Source of the DNA: Paenisporosarcina macmurdoensis
Lineage (GTDB): Bacteria; Bacillota; Bacilli; Bacillales_A; Planococcaceae
Assembly (NCBI RefSeq): GCF_042658845.1
Contig: NZ_JBHSRI010000018.1
Coordinates: 62,001 to 126,000, forward strand
Length of the DNA stretch: 64,000 nt
Direction of reading: 5' to 3'
Positions 25,963 through 35,132 of the stretch are shown here, one piece after another; position 1 is the stretch's first letter; every line of letters starts with the position of its first letter. The translations under genes were made by a program, and so were the position numbers. A model generated the notes under the pieces. It was not told the origin of the DNA and ran no database searches. It saw nothing but the letters and a program-made list of their open reading frames with translations.

Positions 25963-27624
25963 ATGAAAAAATATTGGTGGAAAGAAGCTGTTTGTTATCA
26001 AATCTATCCACGGAGCTTCATGGATAGCAATGGAGATGGCATTGGAGATATTCAAGGTATTATTTCTAAACTAGATTACTTGCAAGAATTCGGCATCGAT
26101 GTGCTGTGGATTTGTCCATTTTTCAAATCACCGAATGCAGACAATGGGTATGATATAAGCGACTATCAAGATATCATGGAAGAGTTTGGAACGATGGAAG
26201 ATTTCGAGCTATTACTAAAAGAGTCTCATAAACGTGGCATGAAAGTTATCCTTGATTTAGTCATAAACCACTCAAGTGATGAACATCCATGGTTCGTGGA
26301 ATCTCGTTCTTCTAAGGATAATCCAAAGAGAGATTGGTATATTTGGAAAGACGGAGTAGATGGCAAGGAACCGAATAACTGGGAAAGTATTTTCTCGGGT
26401 AGCGCGTGGAACTTTGATGAGAAAACGGGGCAATATTACTTGCATTTATTCCATCATAAACAGCCTGATTTAAACTGGGAGAATAAAGAAGTTCGCCATG
26501 CTCTTTATGACATGGTTAATTGGTGGTTAGATAAAGGGATAGATGGATTCCGTGTAGACGCGATTTCACATATCAAGAAATATCCTGGTATGCCTAATTT
26601 ACCGAATCCAAAAAACCTCGATTTTGTATCTTCTTTTGATATGCATATGAACCAAGAAGGCATTCATGAATTTTTAAAAGAATTAAAAGAAGAAACGTTT
26701 GATAAGTACGACATTATGACTGTCGGGGAAGCAAACGGGGTAAAAATTCACCAGGCAGATAAATGGGTTGGTGAACAAAATGGCAAGTTTGATATGGTAT
26801 TCCAATTTGAACATCTTGGATTATGGCAAAAGGGAGCCGATGATTCGGTAGACGTATTGGGTTTGAAACAAACATTATCTAAATGGCAAACTGAATTACA
26901 CGGTAATGGTTGGAATGCGCTATTTTTTGAAAATCATGATCAACCTCGTAGTGTATCCACTTGGGGTAATGATGAAGAATATTGGCTGGAAAGCGCGAAA
27001 ATGTTAGGAGCTTGCTATTTCCTGATGCAGGGAACACCTTTCATTTATCAAGGTCAAGAAATTGGGATGACAAATGTCCAATTTGACTCCATAGATGATT
27101 ATGACGATTTGGGAATGAAAAATTATTACCGAATCGAAACGTCAAAAGGTCGACCACATCAAGAGATGATGGAGATTATTTGGAAAAGTGGACGTGACAA
27201 TTCCCGTACACCAATGCAATGGAATAATCAACTAAACGCAGGCTTTACAGAAGGCAATCCATGGATGAAACTCAATACGAATTATCACAATATAAACGTA
27301 GAGACTCAAATGAAAGACTCTCAATCTATCTATTCATTTTATAAAGACATGATTTCCTTACGGAAGCACCATGAAGTCTTCGTTTATGGAAAATACACAT
27401 TACTTCTAGAAAATCATGCTTCTGTATTTGCCTATAAACGTACATTCGAAGGTTCTTCTGCTATCGTGATTTGTAACTTTGGCAACCAGTCACAAAGCAT
27501 TACGTTAGAGGACTTACCTTCAACAGAAGGTAAGCTCAAGTTAAGTAACTATGAGTCTGCAGATCACCTACTTGATGGTCCAGTCTCGCTTAAACCATAC
27601 GAAACTAGAGTATACTTATTCTAA
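25963..27624 (+). CDS. malL: Oligo-1,6-glucosidase / alpha-glucosidase (GH13_31)
   Basis: This is a 553-residue cytoplasmic enzyme releasing glucose from isomalto- or malto-oligosaccharides. It starts MKKYWWKEAVCYQIYPRSF. The calcium-type loop DSNGDGIGDI is present, and the catalytic residues are Asp199 (GFRVDAISH), Glu256 (VGEANG) and Asp326 (ENHDQPR), close to the B. cereus oligo-1,6-glucosidase positions. A strong GGAGG site precedes the ATG. It is the last gene of the transporter operon and is followed by a hairpin. The exact preference (alpha-1,6 or alpha-1,4) cannot be read with certainty. Confidence 0.93.
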   Translation: MKKYWWKEAVCYQIYPRSFMDSNGDGIGDIQGIISKLDYLQEFGIDVLWICPFFKSPNADNGYDISDYQDIMEEFGTMEDFELLLKESHKRGMKVILDLVINHSSDEHPWFVESRSSKDNPKRDWYIWKDGVDGKEPNNWESIFSGSAWNFDEKTGQYYLHLFHHKQPDLNWENKEVRHALYDMVNWWLDKGIDGFRVDAISHIKKYPGMPNLPNPKNLDFVSSFDMHMNQEGIHEFLKELKEETFDKYDIMTVGEANGVKIHQADKWVGEQNGKFDMVFQFEHLGLWQKGADDSVDVLGLKQTLSKWQTELHGNGWNALFFENHDQPRSVSTWGNDEEYWLESAKMLGACYFLMQGTPFIYQGQEIGMTNVQFDSIDDYDDLGMKNYYRIETSKGRPHQEMMEIIWKSGRDNSRTPMQWNNQLNAGFTEGNPWMKLNTNYHNINVETQMKDSQSIYSFYKDMISLRKHHEVFVYGKYTLLLENHASVFAYKRTFEGSSAIVICNFGNQSQSITLEDLPSTEGKLKLSNYESADHLLDGPVSLKPYETRVYLF

Positions 27625-27630
27625 AAGTAA

Positions 27631-27658
27631 AGAGTGCAAATTGAGTATTTGCACTCTT
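27631..27658 (+). terminator. Stem-loop after malL
   Basis: AGAGTGCAAAT (27631-27641) and ATTTGCACTCT (27647-27657) form a perfect 11-bp stem with a 5-base loop directly behind the stop. The T tract is weak, so termination may be partial. Confidence 0.75.
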
Positions 27659-27780
27659 ATCCATGTCAAAAGAGATGGATTTTTTATATACTGAATAGGT
27701 TGCTTATTTAATAAGTTATGTTAAACGTTTCTATTGATATTCCGCAAAACAATCACGCTTTCATAGGGCGAGCACCAAGA

Positions 27781-27860
27781 CTCCTCAGGTCAACATGATG
27801 TTGGTCTATTGGTCGCCAAGGCGTTATCACAAGAGGTGGTGTTCTTAGCTTCGTTCTTTG
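27781..27860 (+). repeat. Dispersed motif copy (CTCCTCAGG...GATGTTGGTC...GTGGTGTTCTTAGC)
   Basis: This is the third copy of the motif at 453-532 and 5046-5114. CTCCTCAGG, ATGTTGGTC, a GGCGTTATCACA variant and GGTGGTGTTCTTAGC occur in the same order. It lies immediately beside the GC-rich repeat at 27881. Confidence 0.55.
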
Positions 27861-27880
27861 CAAGCTATGTTGTGTTTATG

Positions 27881-28005
27881 TGATTGTAGTGAAAGGCGGC
27901 GACTCCAGCGGGACAAGTATGTCCAGGTGAGACCCCACAGTGAGCGTAGCGAGCGAGGAGGCTCACGGACTGCCCGCGGAAAGCGTCCGCCTGTAACGGA
28001 AATTA
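27881..28005 (+). repeat. GC-rich dispersed repeat, copy upstream of the LacI-type regulator
   Basis: The copy runs from TGATTGTAGTGAAAGGCGGC through GACTCCAGCGGGA, a central GAGACCCCAC and GAGCGAGGAGGCTCA, to CCCGCGGAAAGCGTCCGCC and TAACGGAAATTAAC. It matches 29743-29866 closely and the interrupted copy at 17413-17598 in reverse. It is far more GC-rich than its surroundings and folds into a long imperfect hairpin. Such units recur in many Bacillales genomes; I know no function. Confidence 0.8.
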
Positions 28006-28093
28006 ACACTATAGTTTAACAGATCAATTTAATAAAAGAATTCCACAAGTTTTACATTAAGCGTATGTCGTGATTAATAAGAGGAGGATAGCT

Positions 28094-29116
28094 TTGGCCA
28101 TTACAATTAAAGACGTTGCAAAACTGTCAAACGTCGCTCCATCTACCGTTTCAAGAGTCATAGCGAATAGCCCTCGAATTAGTGAGAAAACAAAGATTAA
28201 AGTGCGAGCTGCGATGGATGAACTCGGTTATCATCCCAATTTCATTGCAAGAAGTTTGGCTAATCAATCAACCCGAGTCATCGGTTTGGTGCTCCCAAAC
28301 TCAACAGATGTGTTCTTTCAAAACCCATTTTTCCCAACCGTTTTAAGAGGGCTGAGTGACGGGGCAAATGAGCGCCAATATGCCCTTCAAATCAGCACAG
28401 GTAAAACGGATGAAGAAATTTATGAAGGCGTTATCCAAATGGTTCAAGGTGGCCGGGTAGATGGTGTTATTCTGCTTTATTCTCGCATTGAAGACAAAGT
28501 GTTAAATTATTTGAGAGATAGAAAATTTCCTTTTGTCGTGATTGGTAAACCGTTTAAAGACGTAGAACTCATTACATATGTGGATAATGACAATTATTTA
28601 GCCTCGAAGGAAGCAACGAACTACTTGCTAAGTCTAGGACATAAACAAATTGGCTTTATTGGCGGTGATTTAAATTTTGTAGTGACCATCGAGCGGATAC
28701 TCGGATTTGAAAAAGCTTTACGTGAAGCGGGTATCCAAAGTGAAGACGATTATATCATTCATAGTGAATTCCTGCGTGAAGGTGGTCAAGAAGCAATTGG
28801 GAAGTTAATCAACTTGAAAAACCCACCAACAGCATTGGTCGTAGCTGATGACTTGATGGCACTGGGTGTGTTGAATACCTTATTAGAAATGAATATTTCT
28901 GTACCAGAGGATATCTCAATACTGAGTTTCAACAATGTGTTATTTTCAGAACTATCCCAACCGCCATTAACCTCGGTCGATATCAATATCTTTGAGCTTG
29001 GCTATCAAGCTTCAAAAAAATTGATTCAACTTTTGGAAAATCCCAATGAACCAGTAAAACGGATCATCGTGCCTCATCAATTAGTTAAGCGCTTCTCTTG
29101 TTCGGAAACAAAATAG
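28094..29116 (+). CDS. malR: LacI-family transcriptional regulator of the maltodextrin genes (MalR type)
   Basis: This is a 340-residue repressor: an N-terminal helix-turn-helix (TIKDVAKLSNVAPSTVSRVI, residues 3-22), the hinge (NFIARSLANQSTRVIGLVLP) and a periplasmic-binding-like sugar-sensing domain. The start is TTG at 28094 because AGAGGAGG lies 6-7 bases upstream; an upstream in-frame GTG at 28070 has none. The GCAA.CG operators at 20.3-20.6 kb fit LacI-family half-sites and are its likely targets. It has its own repeat-rich upstream region and a strong terminator. Confidence 0.87.
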   Translation: MAITIKDVAKLSNVAPSTVSRVIANSPRISEKTKIKVRAAMDELGYHPNFIARSLANQSTRVIGLVLPNSTDVFFQNPFFPTVLRGLSDGANERQYALQISTGKTDEEIYEGVIQMVQGGRVDGVILLYSRIEDKVLNYLRDRKFPFVVIGKPFKDVELITYVDNDNYLASKEATNYLLSLGHKQIGFIGGDLNFVVTIERILGFEKALREAGIQSEDDYIIHSEFLREGGQEAIGKLINLKNPPTALVVADDLMALGVLNTLLEMNISVPEDISILSFNNVLFSELSQPPLTSVDINIFELGYQASKKLIQLLENPNEPVKRIIVPHQLVKRFSCSETK

Positions 29117-29196
29117 CATTTTCGAATGACTTGAAAATCATCCGCAAGCCGCTGAAAAACGTGTATAAAGAAATTTCGAGATTAGTTCAGTTTGAT

Positions 29197-29240
29197 AAAA
29201 GGCAAAATTTCGTTCGATTTTGAACGAAATTTTGCCTTTT
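29197..29240. terminator. Strong bidirectional terminator after malR
   Basis: AAAAGGCAAAATTTCGTTC (29197-29215) and its exact complement (29222-29240) form a 19-bp perfect stem with a 6-base loop. The arms end in TTTT on the plus strand. Confidence 0.92.
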
Positions 29241-29290
29241 ACTTATATATTCTTTACTTTGTTTCCTACATAATTCGTTTGAGATTCACT

Positions 29291-29672
29291 TCAAATATGG
29301 CCATGGATCCTTGGTTTTTGGATATTACGTGCTCTTATATGTGTTGCGTCCACGATAATGGACTTCCGTTGATGAGTTCTTTTTCTAGTGCAACATCAAC
29401 CGTCTTTTGAATGAGCATATCTATTAAGTTCACATCTTTAATATGAAGCTTGCGGTACTTCTTTATTTAATGAACTCTGGTCAATCACCAAAGCTTCTCT
29501 AGCACTGCAATGAGACCGTTATCGAGACCATATTTAGTTTTCAAGTCTTCTAACACAAAAGAAAAGTCGACAAGTTCATGGATTTGACGAAGCATATCTT
29601 CTGGCACAACTATATCGTAAATCAACATAAATAGACCAAGGTTTATAGAATCTTGATTGGAAAAGATAGAGA
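29291..29672 (-). pseudogene. Decayed IS1182-family transposase
   Basis: Read on the minus strand, the first part gives NQDSINLGLFMLIYDIVV and PEDMLRQIHELVDFSF, then KYGLDNG, the N-terminal domain of IS1182-type transposases. The frame then stops. It resumes as KLHIKDVNLIDMLIQKTVDVALEK and, after a frameshift, IIVDATHIRARNIQKP. The region between GLDNG and the KLHIKD part, and everything after about residue 130, is deleted. It cannot encode an active transposase. No terminal inverted repeats were identified. Confidence 0.8.
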
Positions 29673-29742
29673 CACTACCTAATTTAAGTATTTTAATTAT
29701 AAAGCTAATACCTGAAAATTAATTATTATATATTTTAGTAGG

Positions 29743-29866
29743 TGATTGAAGTGAAAGACGGCGACTCCAGCGGGAATAGCATGAGCTGAAGACCCACAGA
29801 CGAGCTTGCTCGTCGAGGAGGCTGAGGCCATGCCCGCGGAAAGCGTCCGCCTGAAACGGAAATCAC
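29743..29866 (+). repeat. GC-rich dispersed repeat, copy beside the IS1182 relic
   Basis: GGCGACTCCAGCGGGA, a central GACGAGCTTGCTCGTC hairpin, GAGGAGGCTGAGG and CCCGCGGAAAGCGTCCGCC follow the same order as the copy at 27881-28005. It ends in GAAACGGAAATCAC. Confidence 0.82.
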
Positions 29867-30014
29867 TAAATCTTATTAACATGGCAATTAAAAAGAATAG
29901 CCACCCAATCTCGATTTATATAGATTGGCGATTTTTAATAAACTAAATGTACTTTTTCAGTGGCACTAATTTAGGATGGGTTTTTGAGTCTATTCCACTC
30001 TAATCAAGCACAAA
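29867..30014. other. Short gene-free stretch, nothing recognised
   Basis: This AT-rich sequence lies between the GC-rich repeat and the amidase terminator. A small AATCT/AGATT hairpin near 29907-29926 is visible; there is no coding or RNA signal. Confidence 0.4.
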
Positions 30015-30049
30015 AAAAGCTCGTCCATATGAAACTTGGACGAGCTTTT
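30015..30049 (-). terminator. Terminator of the amidase gene
   Basis: AAAAGCTCGTCCA (30015-30027) pairs with TGGACGAGCTTTT (30037-30049). On the minus strand it runs into seven T directly after the amidase stop. Confidence 0.93.
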
Positions 30050-30050
30050 G

Positions 30051-31619
30051 CTAGTTTGCTTGATTATCAAAGAAGTTGACGACACCGTTATAAATACCCA
30101 AAGTCGCTTGCTCTCTAAATTGTGCAGTTGTTAACGTTCGTTCCTCAGATGGGTTACTAAGGAAACCAAGTTCGATCAAAATCGCTTGCTGACGATTTTC
30201 ACGAAGCACTAGGTAATTACCAGGTTGCGCTCCACGGTCACGCAAATTAATTTTTTCGCCCAGAGATTTGTGAACACTTTTCGCAAGTTCCTTTTGATAG
30301 CCGTGCATGTAATAAGTAGTGAAACCATTAATTGAACTACTATCTGTTGCATCATAATGCACACTTATAAACGCATCGGCTGCTAACTGATGGCCGATTG
30401 ATACGCGTTTACGCAAATCAACATACACATCAGAATCTCGTGTCAATACGACATTGGCACCTGCAGAACGAAGTTTACTAGCTAATAATTCAGAAGTTCG
30501 AAGTGTGATGCCTTTTTCATTTGTTCCTCGTGCTCCAGTTGTGCCGCTGTCGTTACCACCATGTCCAGGATCAATTACAATAGTTAATCCGTTAAGTGTG
30601 CCTTGTTTTCTTTCTACTTTTGATTGTTGTTGTTCAAGTTCCTTTTTAGATGCATTTGTAGAAACAACCCAGTTTGCTACAAATCCTGTTGAACCTGTTG
30701 GCGTTTTAACTTCAAACCAATCACCACTTTGTCCAATTGTTTCAAACGTTTCTCCTGCATTCGCACGATATACTACCTCACTAGAAGTAGAAGGTGAAGA
30801 ACGTAGGTTAGTGCCATTGTAGACAATAGAGACTTTTTTCGATGATGTTGTTTTACTTTGTTGTTCTTTCTTTGATTTTACGGGAGAACTAGCAGCTGAT
30901 GCAGTTAAAGTTCCGTAAAAGGAATAGACCCAACCGCTTTTATTAGATGGAAGCTCTATTTTCACCCAATTATGTTGCTTTTCAATGATTTTGAAACGTT
31001 CACCTTTGTTAGCAATAACGACTTTCTTAGAAGTCAAGTCAGGTTTTGAACGGACATTCAAACTATTTACAGAGACTTCAAAGTAATTGCCATTGTTCAC
31101 TTTTTTTGTTGTGGTCTGTGAATTTTTTGTTTGGATGGTTATGTATTCTTTCGCTACATATCCTGTTACTTGATTAATCGAAATTTCGACCCACTGCCCA
31201 TAATCCGCGATAAGTTTCGCTTGGTCACCAGCTGATAATTGTGTCAGTACCGCTGCACCAACCGAGGCTTGTGAACGAACATTTAAGCGGTCCACTTTGG
31301 AGATGATAAGCTGATCTGATTGTTTTTTCTTCTTTTCACCAAGTTGTTTCGTATACCATGAAGCTACCCAACCTTCAGCACTCCCACGACGCACTTTAAT
31401 CCAATCGCCTTGTTCTTCAAGTACTAGCATTTGATCACCCATTTTCATAGAAGAGATAATCGGATAAGCAAGACTAGGGCCAGATCTCATATGAAGGTTC
31501 GATACCGTCGATTGTACATTTTTTCCATTTGCATGTGTATTTGAAGGAAGAATAAGAGATAATACTAGAATAAGTCCTAAAAAGATTTGTGCATTTTGTC
31601 GATGTTTAAATTTTCGCAT
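30051..31619 (-). CDS. N-acetylmuramoyl-L-alanine amidase with SH3b repeats (YrvJ-like)
   Basis: This is a 522-residue secreted cell-wall hydrolase cutting the MurNAc-L-Ala bond. A signal peptide (about residues 1-31, ending SNTHANG) is followed by four or so bacterial SH3 domains (repeated LNVRSxPS / WVKVxx patterns) that bind the wall, and by a C-terminal Amidase_3 domain starting at LTIVIDPGHGGNDSG with the zinc ligands His and Glu. The ATG at 31619 follows AAGGAGG; a start 21 bases upstream has no such site. It lies upstream of hisS as yrvJ does in B. subtilis, here divergent from it. Confidence 0.92.
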   Translation of the reverse strand: MRKFKHRQNAQIFLGLILVLSLILPSNTHANGKNVQSTVSNLHMRSGPSLAYPIISSMKMGDQMLVLEEQGDWIKVRRGSAEGWVASWYTKQLGEKKKKQSDQLIISKVDRLNVRSQASVGAAVLTQLSAGDQAKLIADYGQWVEISINQVTGYVAKEYITIQTKNSQTTTKKVNNGNYFEVSVNSLNVRSKPDLTSKKVVIANKGERFKIIEKQHNWVKIELPSNKSGWVYSFYGTLTASAASSPVKSKKEQQSKTTSSKKVSIVYNGTNLRSSPSTSSEVVYRANAGETFETIGQSGDWFEVKTPTGSTGFVANWVVSTNASKKELEQQQSKVERKQGTLNGLTIVIDPGHGGNDSGTTGARGTNEKGITLRTSELLASKLRSAGANVVLTRDSDVYVDLRKRVSIGHQLAADAFISVHYDATDSSSINGFTTYYMHGYQKELAKSVHKSLGEKINLRDRGAQPGNYLVLRENRQQAILIELGFLSNPSEERTLTTAQFREQATLGIYNGVVNFFDNQAN

Positions 31620-31724
31620 AAAATACCTCCTTTTGTTCATTGTAAAGACTGTTCATCAAAAAGACTATAACTTTCTGAGAAAAGGTTGACAACTGTTTGT
31701 TCAGTCATTAAGATAAGGTATAAT

Positions 31725-32003
31725 CTGAATCAAACAAAGTGCCAATGACCAAGAAAGTAACTGTTTAATACGCTGTAAAGAGAGGGAAAGACGTGGCTGT
31801 AATCTTTCCTACAGAAGCACTCAGTGAACAACACTTGATAGGCTTTTCGTCGAAATACTCCTTGAAGTAGGGTAGGCGAAAACGGAACCGGCCGTTATCC
31901 GGATTTGAGAGGACACGAATTTTGTGTCAACTAGGGTGGAACCGCGGAAGCTTACAATAGCTCTCGTCCCTTGCGTATTTGCGCAAGGGGCGGGAGCTTT
32001 TTT
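31725..32003 (+). promoter_or_regulatory. T-box leader of hisS-aspS
   Basis: The conserved T-box AGGGTGGAACCGCG is at about 31933-31946. An AAGTAAC-type start of stem I lies near 31755. The terminator (AGCTCTCGTCCCTTGCG pairing with CGCAAGGGGCGGGAGCT, then T6) spans 31959-32003. The specifier region near 31826-31836 reads GAACAACACTTG; CAC at 31832-31834 would be the His codon, though AAC also occurs there. Uncharged tRNA should favour the antiterminator and expression. A TATAAT at 31719-31724 marks the promoter. Confidence 0.93.
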
Positions 32004-32030
32004 ATTTGGTTAAAGAAAGGAGCCATTAAC

Positions 32031-33323
32031 ATGTCGATTAATGTGCCTAGAGGAACGAAAGATTTATTACCAGGTGAAACTGAAAAGTGGCAAGCGGTCG
32101 AAGAACTTATTCGTGATACTTGTCGATTGTTTCAATACAAAGAAATTCGAACGCCGATTTTTGAACATACTGAGCTCTTCACACGAAGTGTTGGTGATAC
32201 AACCGATATCGTTCAAAAAGAAATGTATACATTTACCGATAGAGGTGATCGCTCATTAACTTTACGTCCTGAAGGAACTGCTCCTGTTGTTCGTTCTTTT
32301 GTCGAAAATAAATTATTTGGTTTAGCAAATCAACCCGTAAAACTGTATTATACAGGTCCTATGTTCCGCTATGAACGTCAACAAGCAGGTCGCTATCGTC
32401 AATTCGTTCAATTTGGAGTTGAAGCAATTGGTAGTAAAGATCCAAGCATCGACGCAGAAGTTATGGCTCTTGCTATGACTGTGTATCAAAAAGCAGGAAT
32501 AAAAAAGATTAAATTGGTGATCAATTCACTAGGGGACACTGATAGTCGACAAGCTCACCGAGTTGCACTGAGTGCACACTTCTCACCACATATCCAAGAG
32601 TTTTGTTCGGATTGTCAAAATAGATTAGAAAAAAACCCATTACGTATTCTCGACTGTAAGGTTGACCGAGAGAATCCATTAATGGCAACAGCCCCAAAAC
32701 TACCAGATTATTTGAATGAAGAATCTGCTGCTTATTTTGGGAAAGTTAAACATTACTTAGATATTTTAAACATTAAATATGAAGTAGACCCGAATTTAGT
32801 ACGCGGTCTTGATTACTATAACCATACTGCATTTGAAATAATGAGTGAAGGCGAAGGATTCGGTGCTATTACGACACTTGCTGGCGGTGGCCGCTACAAC
32901 GGTTTAGTTGAAGATTTAGGTGGACCTGAGTCACCTGGTATTGGTTTTGGTATGAGTATTGAAAGATTGTTATTGGCATTAGAAGCTGAAGGTCAATCTT
33001 TTGAAAACCTTCCGACACTGGATGTCTATGTAGTGGCAATGGGGGAGGCGGCGAAGGATAAAGCAGTATCTTTTGTCTCACAGCTTCGTCAAAATAATGT
33101 TTCAGCTGAAATGGATTATTTAGATCGAAAAGTAAAAGCCCAAATGAAATCAGCCGATCGATTAAATGCCAAGTTTTCTGTTGTGATCGGGGATAATGAA
33201 CTTGAAAGTGGCATAATTTCATTGAAATACTTAGCGAATGGAAATCAACAACAACTGACATTTGAAGAAATAGTAGCAAACTTTACTGAAATCGCATCTA
33301 AAGCAACGGAGGAATCAGCATGA
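32031..33323 (+). CDS. hisS: Histidyl-tRNA synthetase
   Basis: HisS charges tRNA-His (class II synthetase). It is 430 residues from the ATG at 32031 (AAGGAG upstream); the open frame reaches back into the T-box terminator but lacks a start signal. Motifs are VPRGTKDLLP at the N-terminus, TLRPEGTAPVVR (motif 2 region), the His-specific VRGLDYYNHTAFE, AGGGRYNGL, and motif 3 GIGFGMSIERLLL. The C-terminal anticodon domain is complete. It overlaps aspS by ATGA. Confidence 0.97.
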   Translation: MSINVPRGTKDLLPGETEKWQAVEELIRDTCRLFQYKEIRTPIFEHTELFTRSVGDTTDIVQKEMYTFTDRGDRSLTLRPEGTAPVVRSFVENKLFGLANQPVKLYYTGPMFRYERQQAGRYRQFVQFGVEAIGSKDPSIDAEVMALAMTVYQKAGIKKIKLVINSLGDTDSRQAHRVALSAHFSPHIQEFCSDCQNRLEKNPLRILDCKVDRENPLMATAPKLPDYLNEESAAYFGKVKHYLDILNIKYEVDPNLVRGLDYYNHTAFEIMSEGEGFGAITTLAGGGRYNGLVEDLGGPESPGIGFGMSIERLLLALEAEGQSFENLPTLDVYVVAMGEAAKDKAVSFVSQLRQNNVSAEMDYLDRKVKAQMKSADRLNAKFSVVIGDNELESGIISLKYLANGNQQQLTFEEIVANFTEIASKATEESA

Positions 33324-35107
33324 CAAAACGTACACATCCATGTGGAGAAGTAGCAGAACAAGCAATTGGACAACAAGTCGTATTAAAAGGGTGGGTTCAA
33401 AAAAGACGTGACCTTGGTGGACTTATTTTTGTGGATCTTCGTGACCGCACAGGAATCGTTCAAATCGTTTTTAATCCAGCCATTTCAGCAGAAGCATTAG
33501 CAGTTGCTGATAGCTTACGTAATGAGTATGTCGTTGAAATTACTGGTGAAGTGGTTGCTCGTCAAGAATCTCAAGTGAATCCACTCATGAAAACTGGACG
33601 AATTGAAGTGCAAGCTACACAAGTATTGATTATCAATGAAGCGAAAAATCCACCGTTTGCGATAGAGAACCAAACTGAAGTAAGTGAAGATCTACGCTTA
33701 AAGTACCGTTATTTAGATCTTCGTCGACCAGTTATGTATGACATCTTAAAAATGCGTTCTGAAGTGACAAAATCGATTCGTCGATTTTTAGATGAAGAAA
33801 CATTTATCGAAGTTGAAACGCCAATATTGACAAAATCAACACCAGAAGGAGCACGTGACTATTTAGTTCCAAGTCGTGTGCATAATGGAGAATTTTACGC
33901 ATTGCCACAATCACCTCAATTATTTAAACAAATGTTGATGGTGTCTGGCTTTGAAAAGTATTACCAAATTGCTCGTTGTTTCCGCGATGAAGATTTACGT
34001 GCAGACCGTCAACCTGAATTCACGCAAATTGATATGGAAATGAGTTTCATGTCAATGGAAGAAATTTTAGAAATGAACGAACGTATGATGAAAAAACTTT
34101 TAAAAGATGTTAAAGGAATAGACATCGAAACACCTTTCCAACGTATGAAATACACGGAAGCGATGGACCGTTTTGGTTCTGATAAACCGGATGTACGATT
34201 TGGTTTAGAGCTACAAGACGTTTCTTCACTTGTTGAACAGTCATCATTCAAAGTATTTGCTGGAGCAGTTGAAAATGGCGGACAAGTAAAAGCAATCAAC
34301 GTTAAAGGCAAAGCTGACAATTATTCACGTAAAGACATCGATGCTTTAGGCGAGTTTGCAGGAAGACATGGTGCCAAAGGTCTTGCTTGGCTAAAAGTAG
34401 ATGCTGACGGATTAAAAGGTCCTATCGCGAAATTCTTTGATGGTGAAGCAGGCGAGAAATTAGCTCAAACACTTCAAGCAGAACCAGGTGACTTATTATT
34501 ATTTGTTGCCGACAAAAAATCAGTTGTAGCAGATTCACTAGGTGCACTTCGTATGAAGTTAGCAAAAGAACTGCAATTAATTGATGAAAGTAAACATGCA
34601 TTCCTTTGGGTTATTGACTGGCCGTTATTTGAGTATGACGAACAAGATGGTCGTTACTATGCAGCGCATCATCCTTTCACAATGCCATTTGTTGAAGACA
34701 TTGCATTAATGGATACTAATCCTGCTGAAGTTCGCGCTCAAGCATATGACATGGTGTTAAATGGCTATGAACTTGGTGGTGGATCACTGCGTATTTATTC
34801 ACGCGATATCCAAGAAAAAATGTTTAGCATTCTTGGATTCTCTAAAGAAGAAGCGACTGCTCAATTTGGATTCTTGCTTGAGGCTTTTGAATATGGAACG
34901 CCTCCTCATGGCGGTATTGCATTAGGTCTTGACCGTTTAGTGATGTTATTAGCTGGTCGTACCAACTTACGCGACACGATTGCATTCCCTAAAACGGCAA
35001 GTGCAAGTGACATTTTGACAAAGGCACCAAGTGCTGTTTCTGAAGAACAATTGAAAGATTTATCATTAGCGATAAGTCTTCAGAAAAGTCAAAAATCTTT
35101 AGACTAA
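33320..35107 (+). CDS. aspS: Aspartyl-tRNA synthetase
   Basis: AspS charges tRNA-Asp (class II). The 595-residue length is of the bacterial long type. An N-terminal OB anticodon-binding fold (VVLKGWVQKRRDLGGLIFVDLRDR) is followed by motif 1/2 segments (PEGARDYLVPSR, RCFRDEDLRADRQPEFTQID), the bacterial GAD insertion domain (about residues 300-410) and motif 3 (GIALGLDRLVMLLAG). It is coupled to hisS by an ATGA overlap and shares its T-box. Confidence 0.97.
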   Translation: MTKRTHPCGEVAEQAIGQQVVLKGWVQKRRDLGGLIFVDLRDRTGIVQIVFNPAISAEALAVADSLRNEYVVEITGEVVARQESQVNPLMKTGRIEVQATQVLIINEAKNPPFAIENQTEVSEDLRLKYRYLDLRRPVMYDILKMRSEVTKSIRRFLDEETFIEVETPILTKSTPEGARDYLVPSRVHNGEFYALPQSPQLFKQMLMVSGFEKYYQIARCFRDEDLRADRQPEFTQIDMEMSFMSMEEILEMNERMMKKLLKDVKGIDIETPFQRMKYTEAMDRFGSDKPDVRFGLELQDVSSLVEQSSFKVFAGAVENGGQVKAINVKGKADNYSRKDIDALGEFAGRHGAKGLAWLKVDADGLKGPIAKFFDGEAGEKLAQTLQAEPGDLLLFVADKKSVVADSLGALRMKLAKELQLIDESKHAFLWVIDWPLFEYDEQDGRYYAAHHPFTMPFVEDIALMDTNPAEVRAQAYDMVLNGYELGGGSLRIYSRDIQEKMFSILGFSKEEATAQFGFLLEAFEYGTPPHGGIALGLDRLVMLLAGRTNLRDTIAFPKTASASDILTKAPSAVSEEQLKDLSLAISLQKSQKSLD

Positions 35108-35132
35108 GTGGTTGTATTTCAAAAACGGATAT

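Noticed and set aside
29192..29410. Plus-strand frame of 72 codons at the IS relic
   Set aside because: It starts in a terminator stem and is antisense to the recognisable transposase fragments.
31971..32030. Upstream extension of hisS by 20 codons
   Set aside because: It would be encoded by the T-box terminator stem. The ATG at 32031 has the AAGGAG site and matches the family start.
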